Of a stretch of DNA of 64,000 bases, positions 48,191-57,542 are shown piece after piece. Each line of letters starts with the position of its first letter. Positions within the stretch are counted from its first letter, which is position 1. Origin of the DNA: Shewanella metallivivens. GTDB lineage: Bacteria; Pseudomonadota; Gammaproteobacteria; Enterobacterales; Shewanellaceae. The notes beneath the pieces are model-generated. The model worked only from the letters and a program-made list of their open reading frames with translations, was not told the DNA's origin and ran no database searches. Location: NCBI RefSeq assembly GCF_028750675.1, contig NZ_JAQQPZ010000013.1, forward strand, positions 320,392-384,391, in the 5' to 3' direction. Position numbers and translations under genes: made by a program.

Positions 48191-48523
48191 CTATCGCTCT
48201 GTTATCGACTGAAACAACTGAAGTTTTCTACCATCTGACAAAGTTACATTATCCTGACCGATTGAAGATACGGTTAATCCATCGTTGACCGTATCACCAA
48301 CTGCCACAATTTTATTGTTGATTACGGCATAAGCATTTTGACCATTAACAATACTATTGAGTACCAAGCTTTGTTGAGTCATGTTTTGGGGCTGACTAAC
48401 AACGGCATACCCTTGACCAGGTAAGGTTGGGTCTCGCAACGTTTGTGCATTCACGCTCGCCACTAACAATAGACTCGTTACAACAATAGCCAATGCCATA
48501 GCGTTAATTCTGTTTAGCAACAC
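48191..48523 (-). CDS. mshK: MSHA biogenesis protein MshK
   Basis: 110 residues with a signal peptide (about 1-26) and a small periplasmic domain (DPTLPGQGYAVVS, YAVINNKIVAVGDTVNDGLTV) of the PilP/GspC type that contacts the secretin. The GTG start at 48523 has AAGGA eight bases upstream and overlaps the mshJ end by 20 bp; an ATG at 48499 lacks such a site. Confidence 0.9.
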   Translation of the reverse strand: MLLNRINAMALAIVVTSLLLVASVNAQTLRDPTLPGQGYAVVSQPQNMTQQSLVLNSIVNGQNAYAVINNKIVAVGDTVNDGLTVSSIGQDNVTLSDGRKLQLFQSITER

Positions 48524-49160
48524 TAATAAAGTCCTTATTCACACTGAGTGTGTAAAGTTCTAATTCTACTAACGCTTTTGGGTGAGTCTCAACCCGGTAA
48601 TCCATACGTTTCCAATACAATTTGTCTGGCATGTTTTCAACCGCAGAGACAAAATCTAAAATAGCAAAGTAATCACCTTGTAAAACCAGCTTAATACCAT
48701 GGCTATACAAGTTTACTTGGCTATTTTCTCCCATATTTAATAACGGGGTAGGCTCAATAGAAGCAAAAGATTTCAGTGTCACACCTTTCACATTACCCAG
48801 TAAATTAGCGAGCACTGTCGGCATGTAATCCGCTGGCACCATATCAACCATTTGCGCGTCTAATTCAGCATCAATAGCTGACATTTGTTCACTAACTAAT
48901 TGTAAGCGTTGTTGGTAATCTTTATCTGGGTCTAACTGTAAACGTTGCTGATACAAATCAATTTGTTGCAATGATATGTCGTTTTCTTGCTGTATTGCGT
49001 TCAATTGGTTTTGTATCGATTGCTGTTGTTTCCAAATTGATTCCAATGGTAAATACAGCAACATCCCAATCACCACGATACTGGCAAGAGAGATTAATAG
49101 CCGTTCTCGCTGGCTGAGTTGGTTAAAACGTTCTGACCAAGTTGCCCATTGTTGCTTCAT
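48504..49160 (-). CDS. mshJ: MSHA biogenesis protein MshJ (PilO-like)
   Basis: 218 residues with one membrane helix (about 22-42), a coiled coil (about 43-95) and a ferredoxin-like periplasmic domain, as in PilO. It forms the inner-membrane alignment complex with MshI2. It overlaps mshI2 by four bases. Confidence 0.92.
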   Translation of the reverse strand: MKQQWATWSERFNQLSQRERLLISLASIVVIGMLLYLPLESIWKQQQSIQNQLNAIQQENDISLQQIDLYQQRLQLDPDKDYQQRLQLVSEQMSAIDAELDAQMVDMVPADYMPTVLANLLGNVKGVTLKSFASIEPTPLLNMGENSQVNLYSHGIKLVLQGDYFAILDFVSAVENMPDKLYWKRMDYRVETHPKALVELELYTLSVNKDFISVAKQN

Positions 49161-49777
49161 TGTGAGGGCTCCTTATCCACTGTTTTACTGGTAAGCTTAA
49201 ACATTAATGGCTGTGTATCACCTCGGTTCATGGTCATTGCCGAAAAAGCATATCCTTTTAAGGTGACAGTATTTTTTAGCTTATCAATCCATAATGGAAT
49301 ACTTTGCGGTGTACGACCAACCCCCTCAAATTGAATGCGTTGAGGGGCATTATCTTGTTGTTCAATACTAATATGACTTAACCACAGATTGGCGTCTGCT
49401 ACAGCAGCTAAATCCGTTAATAAAGGAGAGTAACCTTGGCTAATTAAGTTTTTACGCTGACTCAGCTCATCTTTTAAGCGCTGTTTAAGCGCTAACCGTT
49501 GCTCTTCTAATTCGACTTGGTCAGCTAAGGCGGTATTCGGTTTACGTGCAGCTATTTGAGCTTCTAGTTGTACTTTTTCAGCGCTTAATTGGGCTTTTTT
49601 ATTGTTAGCTTGCTGCTGTAACGTTTGTAACTCGTTTTGTTGCCATAAGCCAAAAGCATAAAAACAAATGCTGACAATCACCAACAATACTAACATTTGC
49701 ATCAAGCGTGATAACGTCAATCGCTGCTTTTGTGGTAATAAGTCGGCGCTGTATAAATTGATACTGTTTTTTATCAC
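49157..49777 (-). CDS. mshI2: MSHA biogenesis protein MshI2 (PilN-like)
   Basis: 206 residues beginning MIKNSINLYSADLLPQKQRL. The N-terminal NLY segment is the PilM-binding motif of PilN proteins. A membrane helix (about 26-46) and coiled coil follow. It overlaps mshI and mshJ by four bases each. Confidence 0.92.
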   Translation of the reverse strand: MIKNSINLYSADLLPQKQRLTLSRLMQMLVLLVIVSICFYAFGLWQQNELQTLQQQANNKKAQLSAEKVQLEAQIAARKPNTALADQVELEEQRLALKQRLKDELSQRKNLISQGYSPLLTDLAAVADANLWLSHISIEQQDNAPQRIQFEGVGRTPQSIPLWIDKLKNTVTLKGYAFSAMTMNRGDTQPLMFKLTSKTVDKEPSQ

Positions 49778-50655
49778 GCTTCACCTCGCGCTATTTCTTG
49801 TAACGCTAGTTGAGCAAATAAACCGCTAACTCCATCATGATTTACTGCGTGTACTGTTTGGTTAAAATTAGCAGCCACTAAGTTAGCTAGCGCAGGACTG
49901 TCACCATCTGTGACAATGGTGATTGAAGACACTGGAGCCTGACGTAGCTGACTTTCAAAATAATCCATTGAGCGTTGGATCTCTAAGCTTAAGTTATCTG
50001 CAATACTGTTTTGTAATTCTTGGAATGTAGCCTTATTCAGTTGGTTAAAACCACGAACACGGCGCTGCATTAACACCTCTCCCGCTTTAACCGCCATAAG
50101 TAACAGCTCTTCTTGAGGTGCATGCGCAACTAACATATGTGCCATGCTGTCATTAGGCAGTATATGACGCAACACTAACTCTTCGACACTAATGCCCACA
50201 ATACTTAACCCGCTCGCTTCGCATGCTGCAACTAATTGCATCAGTAAATCACGACTGGTAACAACAACGCTGACCTTAGCGCTAGAGGTGACACTCGACT
50301 CAAAGTAATCTAAATGAATATTGGCGACAGGCTCTGACACCATGTCTTTCACTGCCCAAATTAATGCTTGGGCAATTTCAGATGATTCAACACTGGGTTT
50401 ATCGGCTTGTAACAGTTGGTAATGTGCAAAAGACAGCACGAGTTGCACTCTAGCTTTACCACACAAGGCTTTAAGCTGTTCAAATGCTTGCTTCCAATCA
50501 TGCTTGATTATGGGTATTTGTTTAACGACTTGAGTAGAGTCGGCAGTTTCGTCATAACAAACCCACAATGCGTTGTTGGTAATAAATACACCAACATCTC
50601 CTGAAATTTGGGATGATTGCCAAAAGGCCAGTTTACTCAAAAAACCATTGCTCAT
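49774..50655 (-). CDS. mshI: MSHA biogenesis protein MshI (PilM-like)
   Basis: About 293 residues of the PilM actin-like fold, cytoplasmic, binding the N-terminus of the PilN-like MshI2. I place the start at the Met at 50655 (MSNGFLSKLAFWQ), ten codons inside the longest frame. A promoter with a perfect -35 lies about 130 bp upstream, making mshI the first gene of the assembly operon. Confidence 0.9.
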   Translation of the reverse strand: MSNGFLSKLAFWQSSQISGDVGVFITNNALWVCYDETADSTQVVKQIPIIKHDWKQAFEQLKALCGKARVQLVLSFAHYQLLQADKPSVESSEIAQALIWAVKDMVSEPVANIHLDYFESSVTSSAKVSVVVTSRDLLMQLVAACEASGLSIVGISVEELVLRHILPNDSMAHMLVAHAPQEELLLMAVKAGEVLMQRRVRGFNQLNKATFQELQNSIADNLSLEIQRSMDYFESQLRQAPVSSITIVTDGDSPALANLVAANFNQTVHAVNHDGVSGLFAQLALQEIARGEA

Positions 50656-50784
50656 TACGCGTCCCATGCACACTAAAGTGATCACTATTTAGGTTCTGGC
50701 TTGATATAAGATGAAGAAAAAAATAAGCCTGTTTCGTCACGAAAAACCATTAATAAAGATACTTGTTAGTATTGCCCCTTTAAT

Positions 50785-50813
50785 TTTAGACTTTTTAGCC
50801 GGAGCGTTGTCAA
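50785..50813 (-). promoter_or_regulatory. Promoter of the msh assembly operon
   Basis: On the minus strand a perfect TTGACA (50813-50808), a 17-bp spacer and TCTAAA (50790-50785, four of six). It is located in the csrD-mshI gap and oriented toward mshI. The start of transcription is expected near 50778, giving a leader of about 120 nt. Confidence 0.6.
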
Positions 50814-50949
50814 AAGTCGGCTCTTGATACAACACGGCTAATGTTTTAATTTTGTTAGTAATTACAATATAGCATACCTCATTAAAATAGAATGCAATTG
50901 CAGCGCAAACAAGGGTTATTCACCCCAAACAACGTAAATAGGCTATTTT

Positions 50950-52863
50950 TCAAGCTTCCGTCTCAGTTATTTGTGCTAAATACTCACCTTGAGCTGCACT
51001 TACCCCTAAAATCTTTAAGGTTTGCCATTCTTCAAAACTCTCTACACCTTCAGCAATGACCTTCACTTCAGCACGATATAAACCGCCAATTAAACTGCGG
51101 ATAAACAATTGATTCTCTGAGCGTTGGTGTACTTGGCGAACAATTGAGCGATGCAATTTAACTAAATCGAAGTGGAACTCCTGAATATAATGTGTGCCGA
51201 CAACATGTTGACCAACATGATCAACAGCGAGTTTGGCGCCCATTTTTCGTAACATGTCGAGAGATTTCACTAAAGCCGTGTTTTTTTGATGTTTCACGAT
51301 AATGTCTTCAGACACTTCAAAAATAAGTCGTGCCGCTAGGGGCCGATGTTCTAACAGCGTTGACTGTATCCAACGTACAAAGGCTCGGCTAACTAAGGTA
51401 TCTAAGCTGAGGTTAATACAATAAGTCGCATCGTTTTGTGGCATTAAGGTAAATAACACTTGTTCGAGTATTTGCCGTTCTATCTGTGGCATTAAGCCGC
51501 ACTTATTTGCCATTGGGATAAATAAGGTGGCGCGAACATCTTTACCTTGATGGTCACGAGCACGACTGAAAACCTCATAATGTAAAATGCTGTTATCATT
51601 GTCTACCACTGCTTGCTGCAAGGTAAAAAAACGTTTGCTGACGAGTGCGTTTTCTAAAAAACTGCGCCAACGAACAGAGCCTTTGGCAATCTCTTCATCG
51701 ACAGCGCCTTTATCGTACATAAACCAATTGTTTACCTGTTGTAACTGCGCGGCACGAAGGGCCATTTCAGCCTCATCGATTAATTGCACCTGCAAATCAC
51801 CTGCTTTAAAAAATGCACTCCCTAGATGTAAAAAGTTTTCTGGATTACCGATGCCATAAAATGGTAGCGCTAAACAGGCTTTCAGTACTCGCTGAGCCAA
51901 CTGATCAGCCTCTGCCAACGAGAGCTGAGGCACCACAATCACCAATTGTTGGTAACTTCTTCTGGCAAAAATACTGTCTTCGTATTGTGCCAGTACCGCG
52001 GTGATGGCTTCAGTAGTTAAGGTTAGCATCGCTGTTAAATCGCTCTCACCCAATTTGTCTTCTACTAAGTCAACATCGTCAAACTCAATCAGCATAAGCA
52101 CCCCATGGGCGATCATTTGGTGGTTATGACTTAATGCGTCTAGGCGATTTTGAAAAAAGATGCCGTTACCAATTTGAGTTTGTTTATCTAAAAATGTGTC
52201 TTTCCGAATAAACTGATCTAAGCGACCGCGTTCCTTATGGGCATCGTCTAAATCGGTAAGGAGCTTAGTCAACGCTCGGTTAATCAAACGAGGCTTGCCG
52301 TTTGTGGGTAACTGCGCGGCTTGGGCTAAATTGCCCTCTAAAATTAACTTACTACGTTGAGCAAGTTGCTCAATGCCATCGAGTTCGCGTGAATACCAAC
52401 GATGCCCAAAGCGCACAAAGAGGCCAATAGCAATAAAACCGATAAGTAAAATAACTGACTCTGACCAACCTAAATGGTATAAAACAAAGGGGGCAGGCAA
52501 GGTGAGCGACAAACTGAGACCATGCTCTAACTGACGTTGATACAAGGTTAAGCTGCTCTCGGGCAGAATTGGATTGTCTTGATGAAGTTGATATATGACT
52601 TGCTTGTCGTGAGTCAAGGTAAAATCGACGGCATTATACGCTGACAATAAAGGAGGCAACCAAGTATCGAGCTGACTATCACCATGTAGCTTGTGATGCG
52701 CAACCAACATCGTTTCTAATTCGGCCACTTTTTGTTGTTGAAAGCTATATGTGAGCTGGATAAAACTCATCACTGCGCTTAGAAGAAACACAAACGCGAC
52801 GGCAGCTAACGACAGTAACCAAAAGCTGGTAAGTTTTTTTGTAAGGATCTTAGTGAGTTGCAT
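50950..52863 (-). CDS. csrD: CsrD/MshH, degenerate GGDEF-EAL regulator of CsrB-type RNA decay
   Basis: 637 residues. Two membrane helices (about 15-37 and 128-150), a HAMP-like linker with coiled coil, then GGDEF and EAL domains that have both lost their active motifs: the GGDEF position reads RRSYQ (about 299) and the EAL position reads EVF (about 428, HYEVFSRARD). This matches CsrD, which targets CsrB-family RNAs for RNase E cleavage without making or degrading c-di-GMP. It is called mshH in Vibrio because it heads the MSHA locus. The downstream mshI promoter suggests it is transcribed separately. Confidence 0.93.
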   Translation of the reverse strand: MQLTKILTKKLTSFWLLSLAAVAFVFLLSAVMSFIQLTYSFQQQKVAELETMLVAHHKLHGDSQLDTWLPPLLSAYNAVDFTLTHDKQVIYQLHQDNPILPESSLTLYQRQLEHGLSLSLTLPAPFVLYHLGWSESVILLIGFIAIGLFVRFGHRWYSRELDGIEQLAQRSKLILEGNLAQAAQLPTNGKPRLINRALTKLLTDLDDAHKERGRLDQFIRKDTFLDKQTQIGNGIFFQNRLDALSHNHQMIAHGVLMLIEFDDVDLVEDKLGESDLTAMLTLTTEAITAVLAQYEDSIFARRSYQQLVIVVPQLSLAEADQLAQRVLKACLALPFYGIGNPENFLHLGSAFFKAGDLQVQLIDEAEMALRAAQLQQVNNWFMYDKGAVDEEIAKGSVRWRSFLENALVSKRFFTLQQAVVDNDNSILHYEVFSRARDHQGKDVRATLFIPMANKCGLMPQIERQILEQVLFTLMPQNDATYCINLSLDTLVSRAFVRWIQSTLLEHRPLAARLIFEVSEDIIVKHQKNTALVKSLDMLRKMGAKLAVDHVGQHVVGTHYIQEFHFDLVKLHRSIVRQVHQRSENQLFIRSLIGGLYRAEVKVIAEGVESFEEWQTLKILGVSAAQGEYLAQITETEA

Positions 52864-53020
52864 TTATCCGCTATCCTGCTGGATTTATTATTATGGTCTA
52901 GCTCAATTCAATCCGTATCAGTATAACGATTGTGCTCTGTAAGTTCACTACTCGTTTACCTCTAAGCCCAACCCAATGACTTATGTTCACCTTAATCATA
53001 ACGGTATCGCCAATAACACT

Positions 53021-53068
53021 TATACCCACTCAACCTGAAGATGCTCTATTTCAGGTTGATTAGATATA
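53021..53068. repeat. Palindromic repeat, copy 2
   Basis: Arms TATACCCACTCAACCTGAA (53021-53039) and TTCAGGTTGATTAGATATA (53050-53068) pair at 16 of 19 positions, including nine perfect inner pairs, around a 10-nt loop. The left arm plus loop start matches copy 1 (20649-20670) at 19 of 22 positions. A related single arm may be present near 50918-50937. Confidence 0.65.
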
Positions 53069-53076
53069 GATAACAT

Positions 53077-53100
53077 AAAGGGGCTTAAGCCCCTTTATTT
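53077..53100 (-). terminator. Terminator after the malic enzyme gene
   Basis: AAAGGGGC-TTAA-GCCCCTTT is a perfect 8-bp stem. It serves the minus-strand malic enzyme gene by position, although the longer T-run is on the plus strand. Confidence 0.75.
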
Positions 53101-53125
53101 TTCTGCGTCAATTTATCAACAAACG

Positions 53126-54373
53126 TTACACTTTATATTCCGTAGGTAACGTGGTGATTTTAGCAACACCAGAATCAATTGCAGCTTGCGATACTGCGCG
53201 AGCCACATTTGGCAATAACCTTGGGTCCATTGGTTTTGGTAACACATATTCTGCGCCGAAACTCAAAGAACTCACTTTAGGATACGCTGCTAATACCTCT
53301 GCAGGTACAGGTTCTTTAGCTAAATTGGCAATGGCATATACCGCTGCTAACTTCATTTCGTCGTTAATCACTTCAGCACGTACATCTAATGCGCCTCTAA
53401 AAATGAACGGGAAACACAATACGTTATTCACTTGATTGGGATAGTCACTGCGTCCTGTACCCATAATCAGATCATGACGAATAGCATGAGCTAATTCTGG
53501 TTTGATTTCTGGATCGGGGTTTGAACAAGCAAAAATAACCGGATTAGGTGCCATTAATGCAATATCATCAGCAGTTAATAAGTCTGCCCCCGACAAGCCT
53601 AAAAACACATCAGCGTCTTTGATCACATCTTGCAATGTACGTTTGTCAGTATTATTAGCAAATAGTGCTTTGTATTCATTTAAATCTTCACGGCGAGTAT
53701 GAATAACCCCTTGTCTGTCGAGCATATAAACATTTTCACGCAGGGCTCCACATTTAACAAACATGCTCATACATGCAATTGCGGCAGCCCCTGCACCTAA
53801 ACAAACAAATACCGCATCTTCAATTTTTTTGCCTTGAATCTCTAACGCATTAATCATACCCGCTGCGGTCACAATGGCAGTGCCATGCTGATCATCATGA
53901 AACACAGGGATGTTACAGCGTTTAATCAATTCACGCTCAATTTCAAAGCACTCCGGCGCTTTAATGTCTTCTAAATTGATGCCGCCAAAAGTGTCGGCGA
54001 TGGCTTCCACGGTATTGATGAAATCTTCAGTTGTACGGTGTTTAACTTCGATATCAATTGAATCAATATTGGCAAATCGTTTAAATAAAAGTGACTTACC
54101 TTCCATAACGGGTTTTGATGCCAAAGGGCCTAAATTCCCTAAGCCTAAAATGGCTGTGCCATTAGAAATAACAGCAACGGTGTTACCTTTATTGGTGTAG
54201 CGATAAGCGTTTTCAGGATTAGAAGCGATCTCTCTCACCGGCTCTGCAACACCTGGGCTATAGGCGAGTGCTAGGTCATGGCTTGATTGGGCAGGTTTGG
54301 TCAGGCACACGGCCGTTTTACCTGGTACTGGGAATTCATGATAATCGAGTGCTTGTTGACGAATATCCGACAT
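53126..54373 (-). CDS. maeB: NAD(P)-dependent malic enzyme, short form
   Basis: About 415 residues from the ATG at 54373, preceded by AGGAA eight bases upstream; an earlier in-frame start lacks this. It converts malate to pyruvate and CO2. Conserved parts: LAYSPGVAEP (catalytic Tyr), ILGLGNLGPLASKPVMEGKS (catalytic Lys), EDIKAPECFEIE and FHDDQHGTA (metal site), and GAGAAA of the Rossmann fold. It lacks the C-terminal phosphotransacetylase-like domain of E. coli MaeB (about 759 residues), so it is the single-domain type. Cofactor preference cannot be read safely from the sequence. Confidence 0.93.
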   Translation of the reverse strand: MSDIRQQALDYHEFPVPGKTAVCLTKPAQSSHDLALAYSPGVAEPVREIASNPENAYRYTNKGNTVAVISNGTAILGLGNLGPLASKPVMEGKSLLFKRFANIDSIDIEVKHRTTEDFINTVEAIADTFGGINLEDIKAPECFEIERELIKRCNIPVFHDDQHGTAIVTAAGMINALEIQGKKIEDAVFVCLGAGAAAIACMSMFVKCGALRENVYMLDRQGVIHTRREDLNEYKALFANNTDKRTLQDVIKDADVFLGLSGADLLTADDIALMAPNPVIFACSNPDPEIKPELAHAIRHDLIMGTGRSDYPNQVNNVLCFPFIFRGALDVRAEVINDEMKLAAVYAIANLAKEPVPAEVLAAYPKVSSLSFGAEYVLPKPMDPRLLPNVARAVSQAAIDSGVAKITTLPTEYKV

Positions 54374-54793
54374 TTTATATTTCCTGAAATGCGCTATGTA
54401 ATAAAATTGTGACTCGCGCCTCAAATACCATTGATTATGCTAAGTCATCGAAAGTTTTGTAACGATACGCTATTACAGTGTCGATAGAAATCAAAAACTC
54501 AGTGATAGGATGTGTAGCGCGTTTAAAATGGGGCTAAGTTTTGTTAATCAAAATAAGCGAACATGAATATATATAAATCAAAGAGTTAAAAATGTAGGAA
54601 AATAACAAGATTTACCGATCATAACGTGTTTTCGCAGCATTATTTGTTATTTATTTTGCTTAAATAACAATAAAGGGGCATTGAGGCTTTTTTTAATTGT
54701 TTACAGTGAAAAAATAAGTTTTCACTATTAAAAAAATCAATTGAGGTGTTGTACAGACATCAATCTGGCTAGCATTAACGGCGGCGAAAAACA
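54374..54793. other. AT-rich region upstream of the malic enzyme gene
   Basis: 420 bases without a convincing gene. It holds two perfect inverted repeats: TTGTTATTTA-N7-TAAATAACAA (54644-54670) and AGTGAAAA-N6-TTTTCACT (54705-54726). They may be operators or leader structures for the malic enzyme gene. Confidence 0.55.
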
Positions 54794-54818
54794 AAAAAGG
54801 CGCCAAAGGCGCCTTTTT
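54794..54818 (-). terminator. Terminator after rpmE
   Basis: AAAAAGGCGCC-AAA-GGCGCCTTTTT is a perfect 11-bp stem with A/T runs on both sides, starting 20 bp after the rpmE stop codon. Confidence 0.95.
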
Positions 54819-54837
54819 GAAGTTAATTGCAGTGCAA

Positions 54838-55050
54838 TTACTTCTTGCCAAGCATACCAAAACGCTTGTTGAACTTGTCGATACGACCGCCAGTGTCAAC
54901 AACTTTCTGAGTACCAGTGTAGAATGGGTGACATGCACCACATACGTCCAAGTGTAAGTCTTTACCTACAGTTGAATTTACTTTGATAACGTTACCACAA
55001 GTACAAGTTGCAGTGATTTCAGCGTAATTTGGGTGAATACCAGGTTTCAT
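54838..55050 (-). CDS. rpmE: 50S ribosomal protein L31 (zinc-binding form)
   Basis: 70 residues. Zinc-ligand cysteines Cys16, Cys18, Cys37 and Cys40 (TCTCGN and VCGACHPFY) mark the C+ form used under zinc-replete conditions. A single gene with a very strong terminator. The start has only a weak ribosome-binding site. Confidence 0.98.
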   Translation of the reverse strand: MKPGIHPNYAEITATCTCGNVIKVNSTVGKDLHLDVCGACHPFYTGTQKVVDTGGRIDKFNKRFGMLGKK

Positions 55051-55202
55051 TTGGAGTACCTTAAATTGAAGGCCATGTCGCTATCACAACCCGAAGTTGG
55101 ACACCACATGCAGTTAATAACAATATGTTTTAGGCGCGAGATAATACAGTGTCTACTAAGATCAAACAAGTAGAATTTCTAAGCATTGTTAAGATTGTTG
55201 TT

Positions 55203-56417
55203 TTAAGACTGTCTTTGCTTTTGCTCAAGCGCCTCATAAGTTAACTGATCTTTTTCCGCATCCTGATACCGCTGCAAGATAGCTTCTGAGGGGCAAACTA
55301 AATGACTTTCAGCCATTAACAAATAAATCTTACTTTTAAAGAACGCTTGCGGATTAGCATCGTAAATCGCCAACATGGTGCCATAAACATTAGTATGTAA
55401 CTGTTTTTGGTTACGCACAGCAACGCGCCATAAATTATCTTCAGGCCGCTTATCAATAGCACATAGTGATGAGTCAGCTCGCTCAATATCAGCCACTTTT
55501 TCAGTCGTTGTATCCACGTTTTTATCTATCGTGGCGACTTGAGGATGTACATCAAGTTCACTGCCAGGAGCCTCAATTGACAATTCAGGTTGAGGTGTGC
55601 GTTTAGTGGTTGCATTTGTGTTATCTGTAGTGGTTAAGGCTGGCGCGACAGTTGCGGTTTTACCTTGTTGACTGGCAACTAAGTTATCAAAGGTCACTCT
55701 GTCAGCTTTAACATTCTGGTACTTAACTAAAATATCTGCAGGCGGACAACGTAATGAGCTGTCTAATTGCAACATGCTAATTTTTCCTTGAGAAAAAGCC
55801 TGAGGATTAGCTTGATACAATGCCAACATTGCCCCGTAAATATTAGAGTTCCATTGCTTACGGTACCTAACGGCAATTTTCCATAAAGAGTCATCGGGTT
55901 GCTTAAGGATATTACATCCTTCTAGCAGTTCCTGAGTTTGGGATAATACGGGAGTAGAATCGACAACTCGACTCATTGTGACTTGGCTTGGTGTAGATGC
56001 TGCCGGCAATTTCATTTTTTTTATCGCGACGGGATGATGATTACTGGCATGCAATACCGGACTAAATAACGGAACCGGTGAATATTGTTGCCATTTGGCA
56101 TTGCGATACTCAGATACGATTAGCGCGGCGTCTGGGTCGCGAAGTTGTTCTTTACCATTGAGTAAAAATACGTCGTTACCTTGGCGTTCTACGTCTAATT
56201 TTTCTAGTACAATATTATCTTGATAAATTTGACGCAAGTAAAACGTTAATCTAGATAAATCATGATGTTCAGTTACTACATTGACCGTTAACGTAGGTAA
56301 TTTTCCACGTTCAAAAGCTGCAGTATCTATACTTATATGGCTAACTTCAGCAACGACAGCTGAAACCTGCCCTGCCGCCAATAATGCCAATATGACTAGC
56401 AACTTTACGCCTTTCAT
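55203..56417 (-). CDS. Secreted protein with two Cys-bracketed FimV/LysM-like units
   Basis: About 404 residues from the ATG at 56417 (AAGGA seven bases upstream; a GTG five codons earlier is less likely). A signal peptide ends near VVAEVSHIS. The N-terminal part (about 25-120) looks like the beta-sandwich seen at the start of FimV-like proteins. Two homologous units follow, at about 166-235 and 317-390. Each starts at a Cys, carries a FimV LysM-like core (SLWKIAVRYRKQW and YGAMLALYQANPQAF; NLWRVAVRNQKQL and YGTMLAIYDANPQAF) and ends with Cys-Pro. A Thr-rich linker separates them. FimV-type LysM binds peptidoglycan at cell poles. The next gene is a one-unit paralog. Function unknown. Confidence 0.82.
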   Translation of the reverse strand: MKGVKLLVILALLAAGQVSAVVAEVSHISIDTAAFERGKLPTLTVNVVTEHHDLSRLTFYLRQIYQDNIVLEKLDVERQGNDVFLLNGKEQLRDPDAALIVSEYRNAKWQQYSPVPLFSPVLHASNHHPVAIKKMKLPAASTPSQVTMSRVVDSTPVLSQTQELLEGCNILKQPDDSLWKIAVRYRKQWNSNIYGAMLALYQANPQAFSQGKISMLQLDSSLRCPPADILVKYQNVKADRVTFDNLVASQQGKTATVAPALTTTDNTNATTKRTPQPELSIEAPGSELDVHPQVATIDKNVDTTTEKVADIERADSSLCAIDKRPEDNLWRVAVRNQKQLHTNVYGTMLAIYDANPQAFFKSKIYLLMAESHLVCPSEAILQRYQDAEKDQLTYEALEQKQRQS

Positions 56418-56677
56418 CCAATCATCCTTCACTTATGCAAAGCTTTAAAACAGCGTCTTAACGCTGAAAATCCATTTAATATATTCATTATTATTGTTAG
56501 TAATTATCTATTTAATATTGCTGCACTATTTTGCACTTACTCTATTTTTTTATGGGCAACCACTATTAACGCAAACAACTATATAAATTAACATTCATTG
56601 CTGCAACCAATTACTGACATACCAGAGTAATTACTCAAGCTTTATTTAACTTTGTCACACTTAAATTGCGAATACCT

Positions 56678-57460
56678 CTATTCGGAGGCATGTTTAGCTT
56701 GGATAACTTCAAACACTTTTCTATCAACTGCCTGATTATTGTATTGCGCCAATATTTGCGGCGACGGACAGTGCAATGGGACACCTTTAAGCAGTAAATG
56801 AATTTTCTGTTTTGAGAATGCCAACATATTCGCCTCAAAAATCGCTAACATCGCCCCATAAACACTGGTATTCCATTGCCCTTTATAACGATCAGCAATA
56901 CGCCATAAGGTATCTGAATTATCTTTTATTATTTGGCAATGCTCTGGTATTTGAGATTGTAAATGGGATTCGCTGGCGACATCCGCCTGCTCAACATTAT
57001 TGCTCGTCACGCCCACGCGAACGGATGCAGATTGATTGACTATCACTGCTGACCCTGAGGGCATTGGCACTTTTGTTAACTGGGCACTGTTAAATGACAA
57101 CGGCGCATCAAATAACGCCAGCACGGCTAATAAAATAACACCATCATGGCCATTCATTGTGACCACTAACTGGGCTTTGGGATCGGTTATAATTTGTTGA
57201 CCACTGAGCTGCACTAAAAATCGATTAATAGGTTGAACCATTAACTTTTGTTGTTGCATCTCGCCATCGATTTGTTGGCGAGTGTAAAAGTTGAGTGCTG
57301 CCCCATCATCATTTTGCACAACTAAATTCATTTTTAATAACGCTTGTTGGCCCACATCAAATTGACGGCTATTAATGCTCACATGACTGACTTGAGCAAA
57401 AACATGAATCACACACATTCCGCTTACAACAAACAAGAGCATAATAAGTCTTTTATACAT
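56678..57460 (-). CDS. Secreted protein with one Cys-bracketed FimV/LysM-like unit
   Basis: About 260 residues from the ATG at 57460 (MYKRLIMLLF), chosen for a proper signal peptide and an AGGG site nine bases upstream. The N-terminal domain (VSHVSINSRQFDVGQQALLK) matches that of the neighbouring larger protein (VSHISIDTAAFERGKLPTLT). One unit follows, with Cys, then DTLWRIADRYKGQW, YGAMLAIFEANMLAFSKQKI and Cys-Pro. It is clearly a tandem paralog, separated by 260 bp. Divergent from priA with 82 bp between start codons. Confidence 0.82.
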   Translation of the reverse strand: MYKRLIMLLFVVSGMCVIHVFAQVSHVSINSRQFDVGQQALLKMNLVVQNDDGAALNFYTRQQIDGEMQQQKLMVQPINRFLVQLSGQQIITDPKAQLVVTMNGHDGVILLAVLALFDAPLSFNSAQLTKVPMPSGSAVIVNQSASVRVGVTSNNVEQADVASESHLQSQIPEHCQIIKDNSDTLWRIADRYKGQWNTSVYGAMLAIFEANMLAFSKQKIHLLLKGVPLHCPSPQILAQYNNQAVDRKVFEVIQAKHASE

Positions 57461-57542
57461 AACACTTGCCCTATCACTTTGATGACACTTAGAGGTAAAC
57501 TGATCCACAATCTTAGATAGCATTAAATAATGATGAAGTCCT

